64,000 nucleotides of DNA from an uncultured Clostridia bacterium (GCA_934247225.1 CAKQJE010000004.1:75363-139362), one strand, 5' to 3'; numbered from the stretch's first letter, positions 47,001-55,471 are shown. Translations and numbers: made by a program. Notes: generated by a model from the letters alone, not told the origin.

Positions 47001-47212
47001 GACACGTCGGCTTGTACGCCGTCAAGCCGTCTTTCGGGTACGGCAAACGTTTGTCCGTACGAATACTTGTCCGCAACCGTTTCGCCCGTCCAATTGTACT
47101 TGGGCGTAACCGCGTCTGCCATAACGGGCAGTACCGCAGCTATGGTACAAAACAGCAACAGCGACGCAAGCACAATTACGATTGTCTTGGCTTTTGTTGT
47201 AGTAAATTTCAT
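44087..47212 (-). CDS. large secreted multi-domain beta-sandwich protein
   Basis: A 1041-residue exported protein with a classical signal peptide (cleavage near VMADA, residue 33) and no lipobox, sortase motif or S-layer domain seen. Repeated Ig-like segments of the type GKYKLTYTASAGG, AGYYAIVYTSTNRSG, TGTWQIVYTAVDYVG, SGAYKVQYIVKEAE and KGIYSFTITAIDEAG are spread over its length, with lectin-like stretches between (FVFRCFGGIGNYTQAVVTL). I do not recognise a catalytic domain. Its place between the transporter genes and DUF4838 suggests a role in holding or presenting the polysaccharide. The start has GGAGGGAAT. Confidence 0.75.
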   Translation of the reverse strand: MKFTTTKAKTIVIVLASLLLFCTIAAVLPVMADAVTPKYNWTGETVADKYSYGQTFAVPERRLDGVQADVSHTLVFPDGTSSYAGEVLLKLSGKYKLTYTASAGGKVYSETHEFSVDHVTYSVKDKNSSAVYKTPDNVRDKNIKGVVVSLAQKDEFVVNQAIPVSNLTADNYFVEGFIINQTVGAGAFTRFIVTLTDFENPDVYIKIIVNERTSQDEKGVAFAAACGNGQKPVGLENYVPGTLDNITTVHKNDGFGQWINMPLRGQNTIVGSGRYTYDIYNDDYPFRFSYDPTTQQIWHATNFNVPADKNYSDPNPHKDKVRIDSTNFKKIVTDLDDSRYYESLWSGFKSGYVKLSITAENYTSTHAQFCITKVAGVNLSNDGFEVTEQPTITVDTDYDVMPEAVVGKSYPVPTATAHDLYSDDVEVNVNVWYNYASNDRISVSFVDGKFIAKYAGYYAIVYTSTNRSGITAQKVLWVHAKTEPNPITIDLSTDRITSCKAGEFIQYAAATISGGNGNVSLSVYAKNGDTILRTDGGFRPEKTGTWQIVYTAVDYVGNSKIVGYDVTVTANELPVLVDNITLPRMFISEASFILPQVYANKYDRDGVHKLLCTVRVEYDGKTETYDSGESFIPNVATNGETIKVTYLCEGIELFSKQVPCVVIYEKGYLKYENYFVATNATGDKSSDNGYVLTAATDGVMSVTYANAIVAEQSNFVFRCFGGIGNYTQAVVTLTDAANADNAVQAVFRQVDGKVWFFAGGKSYRTDYSFVGKAFDISLGFENGAFVYDGAAFAPVETVIGDKFTGFGSDKVYLSVELTDAKAGNKFSVKSIRKYKFEGQDEDLVRPYIVINGEVASIGKLGDVIHMPSISVGDVICPNVSVLMQVFAPDGTFVKDVNGVELNGCNAGVEYDFVVKQSGAYKVQYIVKEAELFLYVEPFDNEWSYEIAVYDSVEPTITVTSSVTATVESGEKVLVPKFTVTDDFTATDDLVVFVYLTTPTGQKQLVNKEAVVCSQKGIYSFTITAIDEAGNIGTKIIYFRVV

Positions 47213-47302
47213 ATTCCCTCCGAATAAATTGCTACATTTTGTCGTAGCCGAAGTCGCCTGCGGAGTAAATCTCCGTTGCGAGCATTTGCCATGTTGTCGG
47301 TA

Positions 47303-48181
47303 TCAGCCCTTTACTCCTCCGACGGTCAGATTACCCATCAACTTTTTGTTGGCAAATATAAAGATTACAATTACAGGCACCAACACCACTGTTGCCGCAG
47401 ACATAATCATCGGCACATAGGCATTGGACTGCGTAATGAGATACAAACCGTACGACAGTACCGGCATAGACTTCAAGAACAGCAACGGCGTTTGATAGTC
47501 GTTCCAGTAAGTGATGAAGTTAAGCAGGAATATCGTCAAAAAAACATTCCCTGCAAGGGGCAACGCTATACGGAACAATAGAGACAGGTCCCCTGCTCCG
47601 TCGAGTTTTGCCGCCTCGAAAAAAGAATTCGGCAACGAAGCAAAAGTCTCGTAAAACACAAGAAAATAAAGCCCCAGAAAAGACGCGCTTTGCAACCACA
47701 TACCCCAAATCGTGTTGTAAATATGCAACCCCTGAGCAACCTGTATCTGCGAAGGGAGCGAGCCGACAATCGGTATTGTCATTGTGACAAGCACCACCAC
47801 ATACACAATTCTGGACAAGTTATACTTGTAGCGAGCGCAACAGTACGCCGTTACACATGTTACCGCCGTGTTAATGAGCGCACACCCTACCGAATACATG
47901 ACAGAGTTGTACAGCATCTGCGGAAACATAGCGTACAGCGGCTGCCCCTTGATGCCGCCGACCTGAATCTTGTACAATTTGATTGCCTCGGCAAAGTTGT
48001 TGACTATTTTTTCAGGAAGACCTACAGGGTTGGTCTGGAAGTCGCGCGGCGTTTTGAATGATGAAATCATCGCCCACACGAGCAAGCCGACAAGTATCAG
48101 CGAGTAGATTGTTAACAAAACGAACAGGACGACAAAGAACGGACTTGTTCTGCTGCGTTTCGCACCGGATTTTACTATCAT
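47303..48181 (-). CDS. carbohydrate ABC transporter permease, MalG type
   Basis: A 292-residue inner-membrane permease with six predicted membrane segments and the EAA loop EAAKLDGAGDLSLLFRIALPLA in pieces EAAKLDGAGD and RIALPL, which docks the ATPase. It ends GGVKG as is usual for the CUT1 family. AAGGAGGACTGACA precedes the ATG; the upstream permease ends two bases before. No ATP-binding subunit is encoded in the locus, so a shared MsmK/MalK-type ATPase elsewhere must serve it. Confidence 0.93.
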   Translation of the reverse strand: MIVKSGAKRSRTSPFFVVLFVLLTIYSLILVGLLVWAMISSFKTPRDFQTNPVGLPEKIVNNFAEAIKLYKIQVGGIKGQPLYAMFPQMLYNSVMYSVGCALINTAVTCVTAYCCARYKYNLSRIVYVVVLVTMTIPIVGSLPSQIQVAQGLHIYNTIWGMWLQSASFLGLYFLVFYETFASLPNSFFEAAKLDGAGDLSLLFRIALPLAGNVFLTIFLLNFITYWNDYQTPLLFLKSMPVLSYGLYLITQSNAYVPMIMSAATVVLVPVIVIFIFANKKLMGNLTVGGVKG

Positions 48182-48183
48182 TG

Positions 48184-49110
48184 TCAGTCCTCCTTAGGTC
48201 CGTATCTGTTGAGCAAATATCTTACGCCGAAAGTGAGAGGTATTGCCATCGCACTGAAAATAAGGCCCAACGCCGACAGAGCGCACAATGCCTGTTTATC
48301 GTTGTAGGTCGTTGCCTCGCTTGTTTTACGAAAGAAATAATACCCGAAGGTGTCAAGATCCGCAGGGGGCGCCCAACCATAAAATGAAAACAGGAACATC
48401 TGATTCATAAATATGCTTGCCACACCCGTGACCAAAAATACGCTGATCGTAGAAAACGTCATCGGTAATACGACATACCAGAACTCCTTAAACGGCGTTG
48501 CACCGTCGATTCTTGCCGCTTCTGTCAGCGACGGTTCGATGGAGTCCATTTTGTTAGTATACATAAGTACCGACGTACCGAAAGCTACGAATATGTCGTA
48601 GAATAAAATGACGATAAGCCTGGTATCCTTGTTTGAAAACAAACCTTGCGGAACATCCTTCAGATTAAACAACCCGGCAATTATCTCGGGAAAAGCGTTG
48701 TCGGCAAAGTAGCGGTAGATTGTCACAAAAACAATGGCCGGTATAATGGACGGCAAAAACATCAGCACGCGGAACGTGCTTGACATTACGCGCTTTTTGT
48801 ACACGTAGTATGCAAACAATAACCCCGTGGTCAATCCGACCACCAGGTGGACTACGTAGCCCAACAACGACACGCGCAACATATTTAACGCAGGTCCCGT
48901 GGCAAGAAACTTAAACTGCTCGGCAAAATTGGAAAACACCAATTCTCTTTCGCCTGTTACGGGGTCAACGTTTTGAAACGCCATTGCAATGGAGTTTGCG
49001 TTGACATACACGTAGAACACACAAAAGTGCAATAGGGGAAACGCCATTAGCAATGCGTATACCCATTTATTGCCCGTTTGCCCTATTTTGCTTTTTGATT
49101 TGTTTGGCAT
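48184..49110 (-). CDS. carbohydrate ABC transporter permease, MalF/UgpA type
   Basis: A 308-residue permease with six membrane segments and the EAA motif EAARIDGATPFKEFWYVVLP. It is the first permease of the pair, downstream of the solute-binding lipoprotein by 27 bases. AAGGATAAAACT precedes the start. With its partner it imports the oligosaccharides released at the surface (CUT1 family, di- to oligosaccharides). Confidence 0.93.
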   Translation of the reverse strand: MPNKSKSKIGQTGNKWVYALLMAFPLLHFCVFYVYVNANSIAMAFQNVDPVTGERELVFSNFAEQFKFLATGPALNMLRVSLLGYVVHLVVGLTTGLLFAYYVYKKRVMSSTFRVLMFLPSIIPAIVFVTIYRYFADNAFPEIIAGLFNLKDVPQGLFSNKDTRLIVILFYDIFVAFGTSVLMYTNKMDSIEPSLTEAARIDGATPFKEFWYVVLPMTFSTISVFLVTGVASIFMNQMFLFSFYGWAPPADLDTFGYYFFRKTSEATTYNDKQALCALSALGLIFSAMAIPLTFGVRYLLNRYGPKED

Positions 49111-49137
49111 AGTTTTATCCTTCGTCTGTGCGAATTG

Positions 49138-50817
49138 TTATTCCCAGATTTTTTTCCACTCGGCATACATATTTTCGAAATAATTTTTTGCGTTGGCATT
49201 GTCGGGTATCTCGTGGAAGGCTTGTACCGGAGAGTATGTCAACGTTTTGTTGTTGACGGTGTAAGACGCCGAATAAGGCTTCTTGATTTTACCGAAATAA
49301 CTCAGGAATTTAGCATTGGAACCCGTAAGAATTATCGTGTCTGATTTTCCGCTCTTTTTGTATTGGAACAGCGATTTGCCATACGGCGTAAGTTCCGCCA
49401 GGTCATCGTCGTCCATTGTGTAATTGAGCGCCTTGATAGTATTCGTAATTTTAGTAAATTTCACCATTTGTTCGTTGGTATGCAAAAATTGAATAAAGTC
49501 CGCCGCAATTGATACCTTGTCTTTTGCGGTGTTTGCACTGACAAATGAATAAGCGAAATCAAAGTCGATATTGCAGGCATTTTCGCCGATTTGTTCCGAC
49601 GTTGCCTTTGGCAGCGGCATGTACTTGAAATTGCGCTCGTACTTAGTGCCGTACTTCTTGGTATCTTCAAACGTGTCGCTTGCTTCGCTTTGCCACCAGT
49701 CGCCGTCTACAATCATTGCGGGAATCATTCTTCCCTTGCCGTCCTGGCCCGCATAGATAAAATCATCCTGCGCGTCGCGTTGACTATACGTGCCGAAAGC
49801 CGTTTTTTCGTTATGATACTTGCTTGTCTTTATCAACTTTTCGATAAAACTCAATCCGTAATATATACCTGCCTGACGGAACACATCGTAACCGTTGTTG
49901 TTGTCTATAGTCGTTGCCGTAGAATCAAGTACGACTTTTCCGTCGTCATCGATACTGACTTTGCCGTCGGCGTCAAATGCGGCAAGTTTCTCACTGCCGC
50001 TGAAATTGATACGACGAGAGATATTTTCTGCGCCTTCGTAGTCTGCTACAAGCGTTTCGAGCAAACCTTCCAGGTGTTGCGCGGCATAAGTACCCGGCCA
50101 ACTGACAGGCGTAAAGTCCTGATATGCGGCGATCTTATCGCACAACTTAAAGAATTGTTCATAAGTTTGCGGCAAACCGTCGTCATAGTCGCCGATATTA
50201 CCGTTGGGACCCGCTCCTTTAGTTTTGTCTGTGACGCGTTGTTCGCAAATCATTTCTCCTGCGGCATTGAAATACCATTTGTATTGGTCAAACAACTCGG
50301 CATTATAGATAAGACCGTAACTTCCCGAATAGCCCGGCACGGCATAGTATTTGCCGTCGATCTTCAAGCCGTCTTTTTGTTGAGCGGTCATCTTGCTTTC
50401 GATGGACGCGCCTTTTTCGTACGGGTTATCGCCCGTGATGTAACTTGTGATGTCGGTAAACAGTTTTTCTGTATAGTAGCTGTAATACGGAACGGCTTCG
50501 AGGAAAAACACTTCGTTGATTTTATCTCCGCGGATTTCCGAAACCGACAGGTTGCTCTGACGATATTGCGGTATGATTTGTATACCTTTTTTGTCTTTTT
50601 CGAATACGCGGTCTTTGTTGAGTTCCTCGTATTCGGTTTTAGCCTGCTTAAACCACTCGGTGCCGAAGCCCCATTGGGCCACATATACATACAGTTGGGT
50701 TTTTGTTTCGTCGACTTCCGATCCGTTATCGGGATCAGCGACCGGACCGCACGCCGCAAATGAAGCAAATGCCAGCAGTAAGACCATTGCTAACGAAAAA
50801 ATTCTGATTTTTTTCAT
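49138..50817 (-). CDS. extracellular sugar-binding lipoprotein of the ABC transporter
   Basis: A 559-residue CUT1-type solute-binding protein anchored by lipid (signal peptide, FAAC lipobox). Typical features are the N-terminal lobe start LYVYVAQWGFGTEW, PGYSGSYGLIYNAELF, PQTYEQFFKLCDKIAAYQ and MIVDGDWWQSEA. The start at 50817 is preceded by AGGAG at the right distance; a GTG three codons earlier is too close to that site. It is larger than MalE (about 400), fitting binding of a bulky oligosaccharide. Ligand not known. Confidence 0.92.
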   Translation of the reverse strand: MKKIRIFSLAMVLLLAFASFAACGPVADPDNGSEVDETKTQLYVYVAQWGFGTEWFKQAKTEYEELNKDRVFEKDKKGIQIIPQYRQSNLSVSEIRGDKINEVFFLEAVPYYSYYTEKLFTDITSYITGDNPYEKGASIESKMTAQQKDGLKIDGKYYAVPGYSGSYGLIYNAELFDQYKWYFNAAGEMICEQRVTDKTKGAGPNGNIGDYDDGLPQTYEQFFKLCDKIAAYQDFTPVSWPGTYAAQHLEGLLETLVADYEGAENISRRINFSGSEKLAAFDADGKVSIDDDGKVVLDSTATTIDNNNGYDVFRQAGIYYGLSFIEKLIKTSKYHNEKTAFGTYSQRDAQDDFIYAGQDGKGRMIPAMIVDGDWWQSEASDTFEDTKKYGTKYERNFKYMPLPKATSEQIGENACNIDFDFAYSFVSANTAKDKVSIAADFIQFLHTNEQMVKFTKITNTIKALNYTMDDDDLAELTPYGKSLFQYKKSGKSDTIILTGSNAKFLSYFGKIKKPYSASYTVNNKTLTYSPVQAFHEIPDNANAKNYFENMYAEWKKIWE

Positions 50818-50828
50818 AATGTTCACTC

Positions 50829-53108
50829 CTAATTTTTATTTATTTGGAAGGCTACTTCGTTGCAGCCTTGTTGTAAAGGGATTTCTCCCTCAGGTACCCT
50901 TATTTTTCCGACAAAGCCAACGTTGTTTATCGTCAGCGTGCCATTCGCTTCGTTGCGTTGCCAAGCGACGGTTATGCGTTTGTCTCCGTATACGTAAGAC
51001 GTCTCCGCACGGGTTACAAGTTGCGTTTTTGGTACGGTGACGAGTACTTCGTCTGCCGAACAAACGTCAAGTCCGCCAATAACCCGATAAAACCAACTTA
51101 CCACGCTGCCCCAAAAGTGATGGTTGAGCGAATCTACCTTTTGCCCGTTGCTGCGCCACATCGTGCCGTCGGCACGCAGTTTGTAGAACGACTCCCACAA
51201 CGTGGTTGCGCCGTTGGCAAGCATGTATCCGTATGACGGATAGTCGGGACCGACAATCGATTGAACCGCAACGTCCGTATCCCCGAACGTTGTCAATGCA
51301 TCAAACAGATGTTTTGCGCCGATAACTCCCACTTGAAAGCGATTATTGCGCGCCTTCAGCAATCCTGTCAGGTCGATATGCGCCTGCTTCTTTTCGTCTG
51401 CGGTCAACGCATCGCTTGTAATTGCCATGGCGAGTGCCGTTTGCGTTTGCACCGTAACGCGCCCGTCCTCGACATAGTTATTGCGGAATGCCTGCGTCAA
51501 ACGTTGTTTAGTCGCCTGCATCGTTGTCGTTTGCATAGCGTAATCGCCTTGCAAAACGCCAATCATATATAACGTTTTGTTTGCCATGTCGAGCAACGTA
51601 AGCGCGTTTGTGTATTGCACCGGCGTGGAATAATCCTGGCTTTGCTCAGTCCCCGCTTCACACCAATCGCCCAAGCCGAAATCGACAAGTCCGTCGGCGT
51701 TTGTAACGGTAGAGATAAAGTCGAAGTAACGCAGTATTGTCGGCAAAGCATTCTCAATAGCCGCCGTATCGCCGTAAAAGCGATACAGTTGGTATGGAAT
51801 TTCCGTAATCACGCAGTCCCATGCCGGTCCGTTGCCCCAATTATATCCCCAACCGCAAGTAGGAACAATACCGGGCATCATGCCGTCGGATCGTTGCGCC
51901 TTGCAAACGTTTACAAGCCATTCCGCGAGCGTTTTTCCGCAGTCGAAGTTATACAGAAACTGCTCGGCAGACAGCGCCGCGTCGGCAGTCCAACCATTCT
52001 TTTCTCTTTGCGGGCAGTCTGTCGGTATATAAAACAAATTAGACAGGTCGCTGCGTAAAGTAACGTCGTATATACGGTTGAGCGTTTGATTGTCGCAACA
52101 AAAGCGTCCCCTTTGTTTGACATCGCTATGCAATACGATGCATTGCAGTGCGTCGACAGTAACTTGTTCCGATGTCAAACCGGTAACATAAACGTAACGG
52201 AATCCGTGGTAAGTAAAAGACGGAGTCCACGTTTGCCAACCGGCGGCACAAATGTATTCGTCGTGTTGGACATAATCCCATTTGTAGTCGTCGCAAACAA
52301 AATCACACACAATGTTATCTTTGTTGAGTTTGCCGTCAATTACCACTTCGCCGAAGTCGAACGTGATTTTTTGTCCGCTCTCGCCATTCACACGCAAGCA
52401 CACCACTCCGGCATTGTTCTCGCCGAAGTCGTAGATGTAGCCGTCACCCGACGAGATTACTCTTTGAGCCAAAAACCGTCGTTGTTCACGTATCGGCTCG
52501 ACATTGCACTTGCGGAGTTCGCCGTGCGGAGTTTCAACGATAATAGGTTTTTTGCAACCCGGCAATGCCTTGCTCGATGGAGCAAACAACTCGGTGCGGC
52601 GCAAACGCGCGTCGTATCGTTCGCCTGCGCGTATGTCGTCAAACGTGATTGCCGAGTCGTATACTTCAAACGACATATCGGTTTGCAACGACTGCTTGCC
52701 GTTGTACGTCAGCGTAAGCGCAAAACACGGAGCGCGACGGAAAGGCGAGGACTCGAACTGCCATATGTCAAAATCGATAGCATTGGCAAAACCGTTGCCC
52801 AGTATCACACACACCACATTATCGGCATCGGCAAGTAATAATGGAGTTATATCGTATTCGTCATAATAAACCGTGTCGTTGCAGTTGCTTATGTACGGAG
52901 CAAGGTACCCCTTTGTAACTTCTTCGTCGTTAACAAACAGCCGATAGAATCCCACGCACGCGATACGCAACAATGCTTGTTTTGGAACATCGTCGCACCG
53001 GAACTGCTTGCGGAACAAAGGCGCGTTGACGTGTTTTTGCCGAGTGTTAAAATCCTTGCTTGCGGCAATATATTGGAAATCGTTGATTTGTAAAAGTTGA
53101 GTTTTCAT
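50829..53108 (-). CDS. GH78 alpha-L-rhamnosidase, first gene of the glycan operon
   Basis: About 759 residues of GH78 layout. The N-terminal domain has VGFYRLFVNDEEV and ILGNGFAN; the second beta domain has YDFGENNAGVVCLR. The barrel contains IPTDCPQREKNGWTADA (general-acid region), GATTLWESF and LNHHFWGSVVSWFY. It acts inside the cell, with no signal peptide. The ATG at 53108 (MKTQLLQ) is preferred because the same N-terminus recurs at 53311; in-frame ATGs at 53129 and 53123 would add up to seven residues. It ends 11 bases before the solute-binding protein start. Confidence 0.9.
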   Translation of the reverse strand: MKTQLLQINDFQYIAASKDFNTRQKHVNAPLFRKQFRCDDVPKQALLRIACVGFYRLFVNDEEVTKGYLAPYISNCNDTVYYDEYDITPLLLADADNVVCVILGNGFANAIDFDIWQFESSPFRRAPCFALTLTYNGKQSLQTDMSFEVYDSAITFDDIRAGERYDARLRRTELFAPSSKALPGCKKPIIVETPHGELRKCNVEPIREQRRFLAQRVISSGDGYIYDFGENNAGVVCLRVNGESGQKITFDFGEVVIDGKLNKDNIVCDFVCDDYKWDYVQHDEYICAAGWQTWTPSFTYHGFRYVYVTGLTSEQVTVDALQCIVLHSDVKQRGRFCCDNQTLNRIYDVTLRSDLSNLFYIPTDCPQREKNGWTADAALSAEQFLYNFDCGKTLAEWLVNVCKAQRSDGMMPGIVPTCGWGYNWGNGPAWDCVITEIPYQLYRFYGDTAAIENALPTILRYFDFISTVTNADGLVDFGLGDWCEAGTEQSQDYSTPVQYTNALTLLDMANKTLYMIGVLQGDYAMQTTTMQATKQRLTQAFRNNYVEDGRVTVQTQTALAMAITSDALTADEKKQAHIDLTGLLKARNNRFQVGVIGAKHLFDALTTFGDTDVAVQSIVGPDYPSYGYMLANGATTLWESFYKLRADGTMWRSNGQKVDSLNHHFWGSVVSWFYRVIGGLDVCSADEVLVTVPKTQLVTRAETSYVYGDKRITVAWQRNEANGTLTINNVGFVGKIRVPEGEIPLQQGCNEVAFQINKN

Positions 53109-53131
53109 AATCATTTTTTCCATAGCCATAT

Positions 53132-53311
53132 TTAATTTCTTAATTCCTTTTTTAGTAAAGCATAGACTTTACTCCGCACTTCACGATGCGCGGCAGCATT
53201 TTTCGGATATTCACTGTATCCACATATGCCAAATTTGTGCAAAATTTTTATCTTTCTAATATAAGCAATTTTGGATTGAAAATTGTTGATTTGCAAAAGT
53301 TGAGTTTTCAT
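53132..53311 (-). pseudogene. 59-codon stub repeating the rhamnosidase N-terminus
   Basis: The frame from ATG 53311 starts MKTQLLQINNFQ, almost the rhamnosidase's MKTQLLQINDFQ. A 30-base stretch (53285-53314) differs at one base from 53082-53111. After 12 codons the similarity ends and the frame runs to a stop just before the real gene. It looks like a partial duplication of the gene start. No Shine-Dalgarno is seen. Confidence 0.5.
53154..53173 (-). promoter_or_regulatory. 7-bp inverted repeat upstream of the GH78 gene
   Basis: AGTAAAG and CTTTACT (53154-53160, 53167-53173) flank a six-base loop about 25-45 bases before the gene start. It may be an operator or mRNA hairpin; no clear minus-strand promoter could be picked out next to it. 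Confidence 0.3.
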
Positions 53312-53470
53312 AATTATAAGGATATACAGATAATCGTCACAAAAAATGACAATGCACTTACTGCATACGCCACGCTTTTTTCAAAAACATTATACTATTT
53401 ACCGCTATGCAATTCAATATTGTTTTGTCCCATATTCATATGGTTTTGTAACTTATTTTTCTTAAAACAG

Positions 53471-53499
53471 TTGACTTTACAGATTTTTGATGGCATAAT
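53471..53499 (+). promoter_or_regulatory. sigma-A promoter for the AraC-type regulator
   Basis: TTGACT (53471-53476), a 17-base spacer, then CATAAT (53494-53499), leaving a leader of about 57 bases before the ATG. Confidence 0.7.
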
Positions 53500-53563
53500 T
53501 GTAATGTATTCTCAATGTAACAAACGCAGCACAACGATAAAAAAGCACTTCATAAAACGGAAT

Positions 53564-54394
53564 ATGGAAAAAAAATATTTTAAAGAAAACGTAAACGCTC
53601 TTCTGCTCGACAAAAGCAACGTGACAACGCAGTTTTTAATCAACCAGACTGTCTTCCGTCCCATACACAGTCACGAGGACTATTGGGAGTTTTCCGTGGT
53701 AATGAAAGGCACAATCTATAACCATATCAACGGCAAAATATTTGCCTGCACACCCGGCACGATGTTTTACTGCACGACAAAGGACGTGCACAACCTGACG
53801 AGCAACGACAAATACGTTCGCTATGTCAATTTCACCGTTGCACTTCCTACAATACTACAGTTGCTTGCCCCTCTGTCTGCTCATACCGTGAACAAATTAT
53901 ATAACAACAACCGAATGTATACTTTACCCTCCGAAATTTTTTCGACGGTCAACAGCACTTTACACACGTTAAACCTTATTCCGCCGGAGCAATACGAGCA
54001 GTCTAACGACATAATCGTCTCGCAGATAATGAGTTTTTTACAATTTATTATCATTAGATCACAAACCGAAGACAACGACAACGAGCCTGCATGGATACAA
54101 AACCTCAACGAAATGAAACGTAACGAAGATTTTTTTACCTATACAGTAGCAGACCTTTGCCACAGACTGAACTACTCTCGCATGCAACTAAGTCGACTGT
54201 TTAAACAAAACTTCGGCTCGACGCCGCACGACTACTTGCTTGCCAACAGATTACTGTACGCACAGAACCTGCTTGACAACACAGATCTTAGCACAATAGC
54301 GATCGCCAACGCCGTAGGATACTCCAACCTGGCGCAATTTAATATAGTGTTTAAAAATAAATTCGGAGTAACGCCGGGGCAATACAGAAAGTAA
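53564..54394 (+). CDS. AraC-family transcriptional regulator
   Basis: A 276-residue regulator. Residues about 10-90 form a cupin-like sensing domain (RPIHSHEDYWEFSVVMKG, CTPGTMFYC); the last 95 residues hold the double helix-turn-helix (TVADLCHRLNYSRMQLSRLFK, in pieces DLCHRLNYS and FKQNFGSTPHDYL, then IANAVGYSNLAQFN and FGVTPGQYRK). The frame is open further upstream, but the ATG at 53564 fits family length and follows the promoter at 53471. It is divergent from the rhamnosidase-transporter operon, so it most likely activates that operon in response to a sugar signal (inference). Confidence 0.9.
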   Translation: MEKKYFKENVNALLLDKSNVTTQFLINQTVFRPIHSHEDYWEFSVVMKGTIYNHINGKIFACTPGTMFYCTTKDVHNLTSNDKYVRYVNFTVALPTILQLLAPLSAHTVNKLYNNNRMYTLPSEIFSTVNSTLHTLNLIPPEQYEQSNDIIVSQIMSFLQFIIIRSQTEDNDNEPAWIQNLNEMKRNEDFFTYTVADLCHRLNYSRMQLSRLFKQNFGSTPHDYLLANRLLYAQNLLDNTDLSTIAIANAVGYSNLAQFNIVFKNKFGVTPGQYRK

Positions 54395-54555
54395 AAAATC
54401 GATCTCCGCCGAGAATAATCACAAAAGAAAAAAAGTTGTAACATCTCTTAAAGGCAAAAGCACTAAAATTCTATCTTTTGCGTAGATATTCCCGATAGTT
54501 CGGAAACAAAGAATCGATGAAAAACAGCTTGACGAATTTGATATATTATATAAAA

Positions 54556-54579
54556 AAACGCCCCTACACTGAAGCGTTT
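54556..54579 (-). terminator. terminator overlapping the end of a small minus-strand gene
   Basis: On the minus strand AAACGC/GCGTTT pairs around a 12-base loop (54579-54556), followed by further T residues. The stem begins inside the stop codon of the 83-residue gene. Confidence 0.6.
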
Positions 54580-54829
54580 AATTTGTAAAAATTAAATAAC
54601 AGTCCGTTAACTTTTCTTCTGCTTTTGATATCTTCTTCCATTCATCAAAACCTTGCGGCGTTGTAATATCGATTATTCGAAAGCTGCCGTAATCCGATCT
54701 GCACGGATAAAAACCCGAATTCGCGAACGGATGCTGTACGATGGCGGGTGACATTTCAGTTTCACCGATTTTAATCTCTAAAAAAATTTTCGCCATCGCC
54801 TTTACATTGTCTAAATCCGTTTCTTTCAT
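54578..54829 (-). CDS. unknown 83-residue protein, mobile-element associated
   Basis: Not recognised. A soluble, acidic small protein (NSGFYPCRSDYGSFRII in the centre). It begins two bases after the stop of the preceding small gene, so the pair is co-translated. A terminator follows. Similar small pairs are common in the accessory part of conjugative elements; that is context, not homology I can show. Confidence 0.6.
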   Translation of the reverse strand: MKETDLDNVKAMAKIFLEIKIGETEMSPAIVQHPFANSGFYPCRSDYGSFRIIDITTPQGFDEWKKISKAEEKLTDCYLIFTN

Positions 54830-54831
54830 AT

Positions 54832-55086
54832 CTATCTGTTCTCGGAAAAAATTTGTTTTTGCTTTTTCGTCAAAATCGGCATTAACTGCGCGCGGTATCT
54901 TATATCTGCAACCATATCGAGATATATCCCGATTGTCGTTATGAACGGCTCTCCGTTATTCGTTATAGTAACGTCGCCGTGCTTTCCGTTCTTGCAAATA
55001 AAATCAGCCACTTCATCAATGCTTTTAAGCTGCTTGCTCTCGTCTTCAGCATACCCCACAAGGTTCAATTTTTCTGTTAAATCCAT
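54832..55086 (-). CDS. unknown 84-residue protein, mobile-element associated
   Basis: Not recognised with certainty. Hydrophilic, with EVADFICKNGKHGDVTI and FITTIGIYLD in the centre. CAGGAGAATAGAAGT is a good ribosome binding site before the ATG at 55086. It forms a two-gene unit with the 83-residue protein; a toxin-antitoxin or element-maintenance role is possible but not supported by a motif. Confidence 0.6.
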   Translation of the reverse strand: MDLTEKLNLVGYAEDESKQLKSIDEVADFICKNGKHGDVTITNNGEPFITTIGIYLDMVADIRYRAQLMPILTKKQKQIFSENR

Positions 55087-55471
55087 ACTTCTATTCTCCT
55101 GATTTTTGGCATAAAAAAAGACGTATAGTTTTTAACGCTATACGCCTGAATTTTTATGTAATGTAAGAACACGAGAGTTCAGATCAGTACAAAACTGAAA
55201 GGCATCTATGAAAATACCCTTTGAATTTTCGTGTTTTTTGTAGCAAAAAAGCCCGATAAAATCGGGCTTTTTGCGCCGCGCATCTTTTTTGAGCGGCTAT
55301 TATGGCAAACCCGCTCAAAATAGATACATTTTCTATTTTGAAGGACAGATTTGAACTCTCGTACATACTTAACGAAACAATCCGTAATACACAAATTTTC
55401 GCTCACACATCCTTTATTTATAGTATCGTACAAGAAGATTTTTTGCAAGCGTTTTGGAAAGAATAAGATAC
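55087..55471. other. gene-free stretch with hairpins and an inverted repeat
   Basis: About 385 bases with no convincing gene. It holds a CGTATAG/CTATACG hairpin near 55122-55144, an intrinsic terminator at 55245-55272 and a TTTTGAGCGG inverted repeat near 55286-55320. A 14-base block CGAGAGTTCARATC also appears in inverted orientation at 55171-55184 and 55342-55355. The last resembles a tRNA T-arm but no tRNA can be folded. Confidence 0.55.
55245..55272. terminator. bidirectional intrinsic terminator
   Basis: GCCCGAT/ATCGGGC with an AAA loop (55251-55267), A6 before and T5 after, so it can act on both strands. Confidence 0.8.

Noticed and set aside
47213..47302. 24-codon frame (…AGDFGYDKM) between the permease and the secreted protein genes
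   Set aside because: Reads like protein but has no start codon and is out of frame with the permease; too short to support.
49591..50763. 390-codon plus-strand frame
   Set aside because: Antisense to the solute-binding protein gene, which has a clear lipobox and transporter context.
55340..55366. Possible tRNA 3' end
   Set aside because: Only a T-arm-like block; no acceptor, D or anticodon arm can be folded around it.
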